From NCBI GenBank assembly GCA_001949185.1, contig BDGG01000005.1, positions 3,015,972 to 3,079,971 on the forward strand: a stretch of 64,000 nt of DNA, in the 5' to 3' direction. The stretch is from Ramazzottius varieornatus. Lineage: Eukaryota; Tardigrada; Eutardigrada; Parachela; Ramazzottiidae. The translations under genes were made by a program, and so were the position numbers. The notes under the pieces were generated by a model, which was not told where the DNA came from, searched no databases, and was given only the letters and a program-made list of their open reading frames with translations. This document shows positions 10,390 through 20,993 of this stretch, piece by piece. Position 1 is the first letter of the stretch. Every line of letters begins with the position of its first letter.

Positions 10390-12279
10390 TTTAGAGGATC
10401 GCGGAGAATAAATTAGGAAAAGCTTTCACAAGGTATCAGGTAAGATTGACACGTGTACCCGGAATCACTTCAGCAGCGGCACTTTCTGCTACTACCGTAT
10501 TTTATCGTAAAATATCTACTCTTGCCAAAGTTTCCGATCGGCTCAACTTGATGTTTCCGGGTACGTAGTGCCTGCAGTCATGTTATAACAATACGTAAGC
10601 ATAAAATTATACGCTGCTACATTTTGACGTCTTAGCACCGAGGCACAAAGGCTTGCTGACTTATTTAGTTGTTTGGTCACAGGCAGCAGAAATATGGCGC
10701 TAAGGAACTACAACATCTGGTACACATACCTGATGCGTTCCATATCGCCGACGTATACCAGTTCGTACACTTCGTCCTATGGTTTCTTCTTGGAAAAACT
10801 GTCCTGGTTCCGCTATAGCATGTGTCAGTGTTAGCGTAACAAGCTGGTCCTCGATAACGAACACAGGGTGCCAATCATGTAACTTAGCCGCGTGTTCGAG
10901 TTTTTTGAATAGTGATCCCATGGATCTTCAGAGTGCTCCGTCGAAAGAGAGGTACACAAAGAAAGTGTACGGGTACTTTCGGGCGAATTCCGACAATTGC
11001 GTTTCCGTTGCGGAACCCTGCTGCCAGCCTTCGCTTCGCCTTCGAAATTAACGAGAATTCAGTGGCACCAAATTGCACAGTTTACTCCTAAGAATTTAAT
11101 GAGAAATTGTATTCCCAAATTCGCAAGGGACCTTCGAATGCTAGTCCGCAAACAAAATGCTGACACCTGAAGCCCGCATTCGGGACCGGCTGGATATGTA
11201 CACAGTACCATATTTTATCCGCAACAATGGTCACCGGTCCTTCGAGCGTGGGAGAGAACTGAGACTCCCAAAACAAGCAAACAGCCTAGACGTGCCACTG
11301 AAACAAGGGTGGTATTGACCTTTGGGGTTTCTTGGCTTTCTTTGCGAGGTTTGACAGTTTTTGGCGTTTCTGTAGATAATCAGCTTTTTCCCCAGTCTTG
11401 ATCGAAAGGACCTGCCCAAATGCGTGTTTAGCTCGAGTTGGCAGGCCTTTCAGTTCATCAGTTCTGAATAATGATGAATAGCGATGAGTGGTCACCGATC
11501 AGTGATGAACAGACTTACAATCGAGCTCTGGGCCGCAGGTCCAAAAGTACGCTGTAACTGTGCTACGCACATTACCAGGGCGCTGTACGCTGCGCTGTGC
11601 TGCACAACTTTCATGCCCAGTGGCTAAGCAGCTGTGCTGCAGATGCACGTTGACCTGGTGCAACTGCGCGGAACGCCGATGTATCGACGTGGTTTGTAAT
11701 TCAGTCAGCGAAATCGGTAGTCAACCTGGAGAACATTGCCTTAAAGTACGGCAAAGCTGAGACAACCGACGTTCGAATGCCCAAAAACTGTAATTTTGTT
11801 AGGTTTCGGTAGGTGCATCTGCGCGGTAGTCTATGGATCTCTGCTGTATGCTGTGCTGTGCCGGACAAATTTCGTCAGTTCACGCAATGTAACTGTGCTG
11901 CAGCACAGCACAGCTGCAGTGCAGTGCAGTGCATGCGGCCAGATACCGTGCTCTAACTTACAATCACATCAGGACTAAGGCCGGGAATGCCGGGAATATT
12001 CCCACCCAAGCGATTCCAGAATCACAGTATCGGGAAAATCCCGCCCAAACACGAGGACCGGGAACGTCTGCCTGGGAAGACCGGGAACGCTGATCGTGGT
12101 GGGAATTACAATTATTACCAGTAACAAAAATAAAAATATAAGGCGGAACATGAGTCGATCCACCGACGTCCAGTTCTCGACAATGTCTTTCTGGTACAAC
12201 GTTAGCGTTTTTTGCTGTGACAAGCATGTTTCCGTTTTTGTATTGATTCATGTTGGGTCGCGTGGCACTCTGGCCTCTT
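10390..12279. other. intergenic with CTG/CAG-rich simple repeats
   Basis: Apart from the dehydratase-like fragment at 10700-10990 no gene is recognised. A lysine-rich minus-strand frame at 11286-11495 (containing EKADYLQKRQKLSNLAKKAK) looks protein-like but has no known family or partner exon. Stretches around 11545-11660 and 11830-11935 are built of CTGTGCTG, CAGCACAG and GCAGTGCA words and are palindromic. They resemble the ends of the hAT-type MITE at 16066 and may be decayed relatives. Confidence 0.4.
10700..10990 (-). pseudogene. pterin-4a-carbinolamine dehydratase-like fragment
   Basis: A minus-strand frame contains LEHAAKLHDWHP, then QLVTLTLTHA. This matches the core of pterin-4a-carbinolamine dehydratase/DCoH ('AEKLDHHPEW, about 14 residues, ITLSTH'), an enzyme of tetrahydrobiopterin recycling. 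The second His of the HH pair and the distal His are kept, while the first His is Trp here. Upstream in the same frame lies TFFVYLSFDGAL followed by TGA and then MGSLFKK, so an in-frame stop separates it from the likely N-terminal part. The usual C-terminal 'GLSxxDxxLA' segment is not visible. Probably a broken copy. The family call is tentative. Confidence 0.35.
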
Positions 12280-12525
12280 ACTGGCCCTACTCAGAATTCA
12301 GATTTATCTAAATCAGGCTTATTTAGTTGGATCTTGATTTAGCGAAATCCACCAATCAGACAGCCAATTTACGACCTGAATTCTGAGTGCCGAAATAACG
12401 GCTAATTCACGGTAGCGATTCAATGACGTAGATTCCAAGGTGACGTCACCGAGAATGCATCTCGAATTTCCAGCTGTGACAAAGTTTAGTTTTCTGTTTC
12501 TCGCTCACTTACTAGCAGTTCGACC

Positions 12526-13910
12526 ATGCCTCGTCTAGTTAACCGTAAAGAACTTGTTCGGTCAGTCGACGTCAAAATTCTGACAGATCTTGTGCTTCAT
12601 GATGTTCTGGATTCTAGTAGCGACGAAGAGGATGAGATGTTGTGCGAAACTGATGGCAGCAGTTCGGAAGATGATGAAGAAATCAAGATAGCTGTCGTTC
12701 GATATTTCGCCACTCAAAGCCGTTACCTTTCCGCGCGAGTGAACTCACCAAAAACGAAAGAGTTAGCCTACCTGATATTCCAGTCAGATGAGCTGACCTT
12801 CAAGAGAAACGCCCGAATGACCAGGCAAGCATTTTTCGCTGTTGTGGACAAAATAGGCTCTCACATTGTCTTCAGGAACAAGAGTCATCACGAACAGGCT
12901 CCTGTGCCTGATCAGCTTNNNNNNNNNNNNNNNNNNNNNNNNNNNNNNNNNNNNNNNNNNNNNNNNNNNNNNNNNNNNNNNNNNNNNNNNNNNNNNNNNN
13001 NNNNNNNNNNNNNNNNNNNNNNNNNNNNNNNNNNNNNNNNNNNNNNNNNNNNNNNNNNNNNNNNNNNNNNNNNNNNNNNNNNNNNNNNNNNNNNNNNNNN
13101 NNNNNNNNNNNNNNNNNNNNNNNNNNNNNNNNNNNNNNNNNNNNNNNNNNNNNNNNNNNNNNNNNNNNNNNNNNNNNNNNNNNNNNNNNNNNNNNNNNNN
13201 NNNNNTTGGCCTACACGAGCGAGCGAGCTACCATCAAAGCTCGTATCGAAAAAAACCAAGGGTTTCCCCACTGCCTCGGATATGTTGACGGGTCACTAAT
13301 TGGTTTACAGGAAGCTCCATCCATGTGTGGGGAAGATTACTACACGCGGAAAGGTAGCTATGCCATTAATGCCATGATCGTCTGCGATGATCTGAAACGC
13401 ATCCGTCATGTTTTCGCTGGTTTCCCAGGCTGTTCTCATGATCACAGAGTGTTCATGTATTCGAAGCTAGCTCTGAATCCATTCAAATATTTTTCTGGTC
13501 ATGAATATCTGCTTGCTGACAGCGCCTATCCCGTATCGGATATTATAGTCCCGACGTTCAAGAAACCCCTGGCCAACAGTCACGAGAACACGGCTCTCAA
13601 CACAGCTCATAGTCAGGCTAGGGTTATCGTGGAACAGACTATTGGAATGCTCAAAGGCCGTTTCCAAAGTTTAAAAGCCTTGCGACTAAGAATCAAGAAT
13701 AAGAAAGATCACGAATTCGCTGTGTACTGGATCAGAACGTGTTGCATGCTACATAATATGCTTCTGGACGACGAATATGATGAAGAGTGGACAGTGGAAG
13801 ATGATGGTGATGACGGCCTGATTCCAAACCCGAATCAACAAGCGGTAGCGACTGAACGAGGTTCAACCAAACGAGAAAGAATCAAGCAATATGTCTTAAG
13901 ATGGCAGTAA
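12526..13910 (+). CDS. Harbinger (HARBI1-type) transposase, interrupted by assembly gap
   Basis: The N-terminal part (12526-12918) starts MPRLVNRKELVRS and has an acidic stretch (SSDEEDEMLCETDGSSSEDDEE). After the N gap (12919-13205) the frame resumes with the DDE nuclease core: first Asp in GYVDGS (codon at 13287), second Asp in LLADSAYP, and Glu in VEQTIGMLKGRF. This is the DDE_4/HARBI1 type. The C-terminus is acidic, then basic (TKRERIKQYVLRWQ). The two sides are out of frame across 287 N, so either the gap length is nominal or an intron or frameshift lies in the gap. In this superfamily the transposase needs the Myb-like partner to enter the nucleus and bind the ends. That partner is encoded on the other strand at 14169-15532. 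Confidence 0.85.
12919..13205. other. assembly gap (287 N)
   Basis: Unresolved bases inside the Harbinger transposase gene. High-copy transposons commonly break short-read assemblies, which would explain the position. Confidence 0.95.
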
Positions 13911-14168
13911 ATTTAAGTGGAATCATGAAAGCTAATTTTTCGTATCATTTCATGATTCAGAGAACGTTTCTCCAACGATCGATGCTCTGGAAGAAAGAAA
14001 ATATCAACAGTTCGTTTATTCCAGAAAAACGTATTCGATTCAGTCCAGTTCACTTCGATTTCAAGTCTCAATAGCGATTAGAATTAGAAAGTTGGATTTT
14101 TTGGTTTAGCAAAAAGTAAGAGGTCTAATTTCCTAACTTTCGTGTCTTGGTGTTCATGGTGGAAACCA

Positions 14169-15532
14169 CTACTGTAAACGCTGCTGCTTCAATCTCTCCA
14201 ACTCTAGAAGCATCTCCGTCCGTTTGAATTCCATTTCGGCTTTGCGTAGATCAATCTCTTGGTGTCGAATTCTGAGCTCTTCCATCTTCGTCTCGTGATC
14301 ATCTTTCTGTCGCTGTTCGTTCAGTCTCAGTTCTTTTTCTTTCAAGTCCAACTCTCGGGTGAATCGTCGTTCCATGACCTCGTTCCTAGCCGCTGCACGC
14401 TCATTCCTTTCTTTCCCGCTAGCCACGAGTATCCCTACCAGATCCATTGTTTTCTCTTTTGGCTTTTTATCCATGCCGTCACACAAAGACTTGAATTTTT
14501 TTGGACGTTTCTTTGAAGCTGAGCCAGGTGATCCAGTGAGAGTTTCTTCGTCGTCTGATGGAACATAATCACCGTCAAGCATCTTATCAGCAACCGACTG
14601 ATGGTCCTCTAATTCAGAGTAGCGAGAAGTCGGTCTGTCTTTCGGTACTTCTGCTGAAACTTCGGCTGTCCCTTCGGGAAATTCCATAATCTTTTCCGTG
14701 TTATCTGTTACGGCTAGTGTGAAAACGTTGGTCGCCACGCCATCTTCGTTATCACCTGTAAAAGGTGCAGACATCCCAGCACGATCGCGGAAAACAGGAT
14801 CAAGACGGTCCCAGTACTTGCAAATGTCGAGTATGGTCACTGCAATAATCAGCCAATCAAAGCTGCTGAGCCATCACCGAAAACACGAAAGTGAGCAAAT
14901 CGTTCGGTAAAAGCTTAAACAAACCGTATTTACACACTTTCGTATTTTGACAGCCTCATCTTACCTTATAGCGCTTTGAAATAATCAACCAATCAGAACT
15001 GTCTAACCACCAGCGAAAACTCGAAAGTGAGCAAATCGTTCATTTGAAAGCAAGATGAAATGTTTTTTCACAGTTCCGTAAATTGAAAGTTCGTCTTACC
15101 CCGTAGCGCTTTTCCGTTTTTGGTTCCTTCGCCATTGACACCGAAACCAGTCCCAGTCTTGGCTAGATGAGCCTCTTTCCATTTCCCAACAAGGTTATGG
15201 ACTTTAGTGGTTACTTGTTTTTCCGTCTTTACAGCACCCGACTTTGCAAGATGCTCCACGATCTTCCGCGTGATGTCCATCGTGGTGTTGGAGCTAGTTC
15301 TCTTCCTTCCATCTCCTTTGTCTTGCGGAGCAGACCGAAACTTGTCGTAGTTTCCAGGTGTTTCTAACCACTGGAGGAGGCTTTCTTCTGCTTGCTTAGT
15401 CCATCCTTCCCTCTTCGTGGCTTGAACCGTACACTTTTCTGCCATCCTACTTTGTACAAGAACTTGCTGAACTGCTGGTTTAGGAAGCAGCTGTCCTCTG
15501 TAGAGTATCGAAGGAGCGTCGCAAGAAGACAT
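14169..15532 (-). CDS. Harbinger Myb/SANT-like DNA-binding protein, two exons
   Basis: Minus-strand exons 15100-15532 and 14169-14839, joined in phase 1 (CGG G|GTAAGA to TTGCAG|TG), give 367 residues. Residues of about 40-125 form a Myb/SANT (trihelix-like) domain starting REGWTKQAEESLLQWLE and continuing to VHNLVGKWKEA. The middle is acidic and Ser-rich and includes basic patches (KKRPKKFKS). The last 70 residues form a charged coiled coil (ELDLKEKELRLNEQRQK onward), ending LELERLKQQRLQ. This is the typical second protein of PIF/Harbinger transposons, which binds subterminal sites and imports the transposase. It lies wholly inside the element and is read towards the transposase gene. Confidence 0.8.
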
Positions 15533-15870
15533 TTCCGAAAGAAAAAACGAACTTCAGCGACCTAACATAAAGTGAATCAAAATAAAAGTATCATGAAACT
15601 AACGTTGAAAATGTTTCCGTCTTCGCGCCAGAACACGTCTCTGAAGTACCGGGTGACGAGTGCAAAACAGCTGTTTTCGGTGGAAAACAGTAAGCCATGT
15701 GACGTCACAACTGGATTTACGCCGCTGGATTTAGCTAAATCGACCTGTTTCGGTGCATTAGATTTAGCTCGATGGGCGGGCTACATTTAGGCTATGGGCC
15801 AATCTGCACGCGAATTTAGCTGAGCTAAATCTGTGGATTTAAATAAATCTGAATTCTGAGTAGGGCCACT

Positions 15871-16057
15871 GTATAAGGATGTGCGTCTTCCTTTATTATT
15901 GATTCCAACTACACAGTCCGAGCGTGCTCGAGCCACCGTACGACATGACAGATACCACGGCATCAAAAACAATTTCAGATAATTAATATTTTTTGGAATT
16001 ACAGAATTACATTCCCAGGCCAAGTCAGGCCGCTAGCCCACTATGCTTACAATCCGA
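15871..16057. other. spacer between two transposons
   Basis: Nothing coding is seen between the Harbinger element and the hAT-type MITE. Confidence 0.4.
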
Positions 16058-16065
16058 CTGCGTAC

Positions 16066-16467
16066 TAGAGCCCTGCAGCAGGAGCTGAAACCAGTTCTGC
16101 TTCTGCACTGCATCCGGTTTCCAGAAACTGCAACTGCACTGCACTGCATTTAAAAATTAAGAGTTTCTGCCCACCAACGGAAATCCATGTCAAACACAAC
16201 GTAAACGTCATAATTTTACGGAGATTCAACCGAAAAGCGGTAGAATCCGGCCAGAAATGCAAGAAAAGCCGATTTCACTACTGTTTTCTAGCCCACAACA
16301 GTATACTGCGACGAACGGTGCTCACTCTTTCAAAGCTGCAACTGAACTGCAACTGAACTGCAACTGAACTGCAACTGCATCTTCTCACCATTTCGGCGAC
16401 TGCAACTGCACTGCATTGCAGTAAAATGCAGTGCAGTACAGAACGTGCTGCATGTTGCAGGGCTCTA
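16066..16467. mobile_element. hAT-type MITE with perfect 8-bp target duplication
   Basis: The ends are TAGAGCCCTGCA and its reverse complement TGCAGGGCTCTA. The element is flanked by the identical 8-bp word CTGCGTAC on both sides (16058-16065 and 16468-16475), the duplication size of hAT transposons. The 402-bp interior is dominated by GCAACTG/GCACTG words, including an 11-bp tandem (GCAACTGAACT) repeated about four times at 16338-16378. It has no transposase frame. The perfect duplication implies a recent insertion. It lies about 190 bp upstream of the start of the ankyrin-like gene. Confidence 0.9.
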
Positions 16468-16659
16468 CTGCGTACAGTCGGAGTGGTGCAGTTACTACAG
16501 TACTCCCGTTTTTCACCCCGTTTTCGGGCTTGTTTCACTTCCGGTTCGAGTGATACTGCGAATGGCTCCATAGCGGAGAGTACTATGTTCTGTTGTTACA
16601 GTAGACTTGAAAGAAGAAGAAGAGACTTTATACTTTGCGCAGTCGAGACGTTGAACATT

Positions 16660-19347
16660 ATGACGGAAACGGCGCAGAGTGTTCTTGCAAGAAGAAAGTC
16701 GGTAGCTCCGGACTACATGAACTACGTCGAGCAGGTGTCTGAGGATCCCACGTCAGGTCGGGACTGGTCGGAAGAAGATTGTCGGAAGTTTGTATGCTGG
16801 TTACTGCGCGACTCGGATCTCAACAGACCCAGATCATCCGGCGCAACTCGTCAGGACATGTACCTTCTTCATTGCCTCCTTTCCACCGACGTCTACCATA
16901 TCGATGGCTTGCTGCTGCCGACGGAAGATGGGGTGATCGAGACAGCCCTATCTCTCGCCGTGTCGAAGAACGACACCGTTCTGATCAAGTACCTTCTGAA
17001 GATGGGCGCATCTGCCGATGTGCTGATCGGACCTGTCTCCTCCGCCTTCAATAAACCTTCCCTGTACGCCTCCGACCGTCCATGTCCTACCTACCCCTCT
17101 CTCCTTATCCAGTACGGTCGACGGCCAAAAAGGAGACCCCTCCAGGTATGTCCAGATTTTCTGACTTCCGGTGGAACATGCGTCCCGTCACTCGGATGAA
17201 ATGAGTGACGTCGCGCCACTTAATATAGGTTGGGGTAGAGTAGAGCGCGATTAACAGCCTGCTAAACTACCTCCTACAGCCGGAAACCCAACTGGCGGAA
17301 ATTGAGAACAACCTCGTCGATCATGTCGCATACCTAGAAGCTATCCAGACTAACCAAGTCATACATCCGTTCGACAAGGGAATCGAGTACGATATGGCGC
17401 AAGTCACGCAGAATCCGGATGTCGGTAAGACTTTTATTACGCAGATCGTTGTCTCAAGTCAAGCGGCGCACATTTTCGTTATTACTGCCACAGCCGTGCG
17501 CCACTTGAGAAATCAAGCTGGGCGAACTTAGTTGCTGTCGTCCCATGTTATGTTCACGTTCTGTAGTGAAGACATGGAGTCGGACACATCGGGCGTACGT
17601 TTACGCTCGGTTGAACCAGCGGCGTCCGAACGGACCGAAAGTAGGCGAATTCAACCGCCTTGACATCTTCCTAACTTACAAAGGCGACATCTCTGTCAAC
17701 AGCTACCTGATCGACGAGCTAATTGAGCGCAAGAATGCCCTACACGAGGCCATCGCTAGAAAGAACCTGTCGTTTCTAGAATGGCTGCTGAAAGAGAAGC
17801 ACGCGGATCCCAATACCCTCAACTACACGGCCAATCTCCTCTTTGACGAAGTAGTCTCGGAGTCCAGTCCCATCGAGCAAACTCTGCGAGGCTTCCTGGT
17901 CTGGGATGAAAACGAGAGTAAACTAGTAGGCAGAATGATGGATATGCTGCTGGATCATGGTAGTGTTATGAATGAGCAGAGGGCCGCGTTGATACGGATA
18001 CTTCGAGACAGCAGTTCGTTGCACATGGGTAGGTTCCTCACCACACTTCAAGTGAGGTTTGGGCAAACAAGCTCGACGAGATCGTTTTACAAGTGACGCA
18101 CGCTATCATCCGGTAACAGTGACAACGTGCGCCACTTGGGAGAACAATTCCGACTGGATCGTATTTGCAAGTGGCGCACACTTCCAGACAATTATATCGA
18201 GGATATGCGCCACTTGGGCAAACAATCCTGTCGAGTTCTGCTACGAGCCCAAAGGGTGTCTACCCTCTAAATTCATTCTAACTTCGTGTACTGTTCTAGT
18301 TTGTATGGAAATGCTGCATTTTATTCGCATGACACAACGCCTCTTGGATCGGTCGCCGGGTGTTCTCACCGAGGAACTAAGCCACGAATTCAACGCTGGG
18401 TTTCCTCTGTACGCACGTATTTCGTGAAACTCAGGTCACGAGTTACAACCATCGATCGACAAGCAAATTAGAGCTTTTTATCATCTTTTCCTTATCAACT
18501 CGAGACCGAAAATATTTCAGAATCTATTAATATTGAGATCCAGGTAAACAAAGTTGAAAAGGTTATTTTGTCAAGTGGCGCGCGGTTTTGGTGTTATTGG
18601 CTGATAGCGTGCGCCACTTGAAGTACGATATTGTCGATCTTGCTTCCGAAAAGGAATTCCGATAGAATATCAGAGAATACGGCTAATGCCGGTTTTCTTC
18701 GTTCCAGATTGGTGCGGTCCTGCGAGAAGAAATGGTTTGAAGAGGCCATCGACATCGGGCAGTCTGATGATCGTATGAACCTGATTCTCCTGGAGGCCCC
18801 CGCTTTCCTCCTCCGTGTCACACCACCCTGCCAGTTCACCCTGCGTCCCGACACATTCCGCACGCTGACCATCTACCGCTCTTACCGCACGCTCGCGGTC
18901 CTCTTCAGCACTTACGGCGGTCGTCTCTCCTCCGTCGAGGCCTTCCGTCTGATGATCAACGTACCTCCCTCCAACATGGAGCCCATCTACTGTTACGCCC
19001 ATCAGATGAAGAGATCTCCCATGCAGGGGGTCATCTATCTACACAATCGACGCGCTCTGGCCTTGGTCGTCATCATGGCGCGGCTCTTTCCTCCCACTCA
19101 GTCGGTGCGGGAGTTTCTAGTGCAGTATTACAGGGTCTTGATAGGTGATCAGAATGTGATGCTTCCCGAGAGTTTATTCAAGCTGACTAATCGCTGTGTC
19201 TCGGTGTTGAAACAGCAAGTGCTGACGGGGAAGATGACGGAAATTTATGTGGCCTCGCGGTTACCTCCGACTCTGTACTATGATATTTATCATTCAGGGA
19301 CTGAGTGTTCAACCCTGGCTATTTATGATCCGAATACGTTGTTTTGA
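16660..19347 (+). CDS. ankyrin-repeat-like protein, five exons
   Basis: Exons are 16660-17145, 17280-17424, 17567-18028, 18300 to 18423 (or 18408) and 18708-19347. Borders are GT-AG, phases agree and the product is about 618 residues. The only ambiguity is the exon 4 donor (GTGAAA or GTACGC, both in phase). Two stretches look like ankyrin repeats: ETALSLAVSKNDTVLIKYLL with KMGASADV, and NALHEAIARKNLSFLEWLL with KEKHADPN. The C-terminal exon is hydrophobic and Arg-rich (FRTLTIYRSYRTLAVLFSTYGG) and ends in TLAIYDPNTLF. Some SOCS-box ankyrin proteins have a comparable end, but I see no firm match. Introns 2, 3 and 4 each contain copies of the hairpin repeat (17456, 18091, 18169, 18572). An upstream in-frame ATG at 16584 is also possible. 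Function unknown. Confidence 0.6.
17456..17515 (+). repeat. hairpin repeat copy 1
   Basis: Arms AAGCGGCGCACA and CGTGCGCCACTTG are inverted around a loop containing GTTATTACTG. It lies in intron 2 of the ankyrin-like gene. The consensus of this family is AAGTGGCGCACG, about 22 bp containing TTGTTATTGGC, then CGTGCGCCACTT. In the best copies weaker outer arms read GACAAGATCGTTTTCC on the left and GGGAAACGATCTTGTCGAGTT on the right. Confidence 0.75.
18091..18217 (+). repeat. hairpin repeat copies 2 and 3 (tandem)
   Basis: Two units at 18091-18138 (AAGTGACGCACG to CGTGCGCCACTTG) and 18169-18217 (AAGTGGCGCACA to ATGCGCCACTTG), spaced about 30 bp. They lie in intron 3 of the ankyrin-like gene, just after the exon 3 donor. 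Confidence 0.8.
18572..18620 (+). repeat. hairpin repeat copy 4
   Basis: AAGTGGCGCGCG, then the loop with GTGTTATTGGC, then CGTGCGCCACTTG. It lies in intron 4 of the ankyrin-like gene. Confidence 0.8.
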
Positions 19348-20009
19348 AGGCTTTTTGATCTCTCGTTCCGCTCGTTGACTGATTTTTGTCTCAGAGATGT
19401 CTGTTTGGTGACGATCCGTCCTTAAGTAAAATAAGTCTAAAGAACCGTTGAGAGAGGAATGAAACGATTCTTCGTCTGCAGAAGGCATATAATAATAAGA
19501 CGCAGGCAAATATACCTATCCATATCTTATAGCTCAAGTGGCGCACGTTTTCATTGTTATTGGCCGAGAGCCTGCGCAACTTGAGAAACGACCTGACTGC
19601 ATTCTAAGTGGCTCAGGCCTTCGGTGTTACTGGCTGAGATCGTGCGCCACTTACCATGACGATCTTGTCGAGTTAGTCCGAGTGGCGGACACTTCCATAT
19701 GTATTGCCTGAAAGCCTGCGCCACCTGGGGAAACGGTCGGGTTGAATTCATCTGCCGGTATCCAACCGTTCTAGACTATTCCAGTGAAGCTACTGCAAGG
19801 AACCGAAAACAATTTCATGCATCTTACTTCATCGAAATGAAATGTGAAATCAAACACGTGCTATCACACAAACCATCAACTTCAAAAAATACACATGCCG
19901 AGAAATAAGCTGAGATTCCAAGTGACATCTCTCAGGTGACAGCTCTTCGATCCGCATTACTCAACAGTTAGGTGAATACTCGAATCCGTCCATGATAGTT
20001 CAGAAATAA
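19348..20009. other. intergenic with three hairpin repeats
   Basis: Downstream of the ankyrin-like gene. No coding exon is recognised; the three hairpin-repeat copies are listed separately. Confidence 0.45.
19535..19728 (+). repeat. hairpin repeat copies 5-7 (cluster)
   Basis: Three units at 19535-19583, 19606-19652 and 19680-19728. All are variants of AAGTGGCGCACG, loop, CGTGCGCCACTT. They are separated by 20-30 bp of the outer-arm sequence (ACGATCTTGTCGAGTT). Confidence 0.75.
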
Positions 20010-20430
20010 AAAGAACTCACCAAGGCCTCCGTCGTTCAAGTCCATTTCGCAAGAAGACTTGTCCAGCTGTCGACCATCCCACGTTGCGTCGCTTCTGTAC
20101 CCCGACTTTCGTAGCTTCATCCTTGCCGCCCTGTAATATAAAGCAGACGAGTTATAGTTTTCACTTGAAGAGTTGAATGGCCAAGTCTGTTTTACCCAGG
20201 ATATTTGAGGAACTGTTGATCGCGTTGTCGGACCACGCAGACCAGGTCCCCACATTTTCCGAGGTCCTTGAGTGCTTCGATCAGCCACTTGGTTTGAGCT
20301 AGGGGAAAAGGCCAGACCTCACTAGCAAATTCGAAACGCTGCTGCAGTCTTGACCAGATTTGCTGGGCGTAGTCCGGACTTCGGTCAACGTCTGCGCAAA
20401 ACGTCAGGTGAATTGAACGGCCAGAATGCA
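20010..20430 (-). CDS. coding exons of unknown protein, possibly 3' part of the F-box gene
   Basis: Minus-strand exon 20430 to about 20200 reads TFCADVDRSPDYAQQIWSRL, then WLIEALKDLGKCGDLVCVV, and ends KYPG at a GTAAAA donor. An in-phase acceptor (TATTACAG) continues with AARMKLRKSGYRSDATW to a GTGAGT donor near 20019. The splice signals and composition support real coding sequence. No family is recognised. It may be a separate gene starting at the ATG at 20430, or distal exons of the F-box gene at 20656-20993. I could not find a connection in phase. Confidence 0.4.
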
Positions 20431-20655
20431 TGGTAGTGCGAAAAGAAGGTGTGCTTCAGGAAATATCTGGACTTCCTGGCACGACAGAACAAAATGGCGA
20501 CTGTTGTCAATGTCGAGGTGGAGCATTTCGTCGAAGTCGCATGCTTTCGCGGTCCATAAAGTGCGCGAAACCAACCTACAGTGAAAGATGCAGCATAGAA
20601 AAGCGTCAGTGCAGACTAAAATCAAATTCGGAGCAAAACTCACTCCGATACGTAC

Positions 20656-20993
20656 CGTCGAATCTCCGTAAACTTCTTTTGTGGGGTACTTAGTGGACGA
20701 AAGAGCGACTTTGAAGAAGATAATCCCACGGTTGAAGTCGGCAATGTTGATGAGCACCGATCTCCACGACCAGGAAAGCCTACAACAAAAACAGCTTGCT
20801 CCTCAGCTCCGCAAGGAACGTAGAACAGGCTCTGTAAAATTCATACCACAACGGAAAACGATGGTAGATAGGAGGCTCGCCGACACAGTCGACTGGACTC
20901 CCGGATGTCCAGGCAAGCCAAGAGTTCGTCCATGACGAGAGGAGGAATGCGGTCCCATAAGTCGACCACATCTTCGTCGCTACTCACATCCAT
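20656..20993 (-). CDS. F-box protein (intron inside F-box, GC donor), partial
   Basis: Exon 20881 to 20993 or beyond encodes MDVSSDEDVVDLWDRIPPLV, then MDELLACLDIRESSRLCR, an F-box. The next exon, 20779 to 20656 (or 20644), continues LSWSWRSVLINIADFNRG. The two join in phase 2 across a 101-bp intron whose donor is GC (CG|GCGAGC) instead of GT. The F-box at 47.5 kb has the same residues (LLACLD or ILACLDV, SRLCR) and a canonical CG|GTAAGT donor at exactly this position, which supports the model. Exons beyond 20656 are unresolved: one choice gives a stop about 20 codons later, while 20010-20430 may hold the true 3' part. Role: presumed SCF ubiquitin-ligase adaptor. Confidence 0.5.

Larger units (their letters stand above)
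12283..15867. mobile_element. PIF/Harbinger DNA transposon with both genes
   Basis: The terminal inverted repeats begin GGCCCTACTCAGAATTCAGA and extend through an ATTTATNTAAATC stretch. The reverse complement ends the element at 15867. The flanks are the same 3-bp word, ACT (12280-12282 and 15868-15870), the duplication size expected of PIF/Harbinger elements. Inside, on opposite strands, are a DDE transposase (12526-13910) and a Myb/SANT-like DNA-binding protein (14169-15532), the usual two-gene content of the superfamily. Size 3585 bp as assembled, including the gap. Both genes look largely intact outside the gap, suggesting a young insertion. Confidence 0.9.

Noticed and set aside
10840-10990. 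Selenocysteine insertion at the TGA in the dehydratase-like frame
   Set aside because: No SECIS-like element could be identified, and the family is not known to contain selenoproteins. A nonsense change fits better.
16278-16571. 97-codon minus-strand frame rich in Cys and Ser
   Set aside because: It is generated by the GCAACTG tandem repeats inside the hAT-type MITE and is not a gene.
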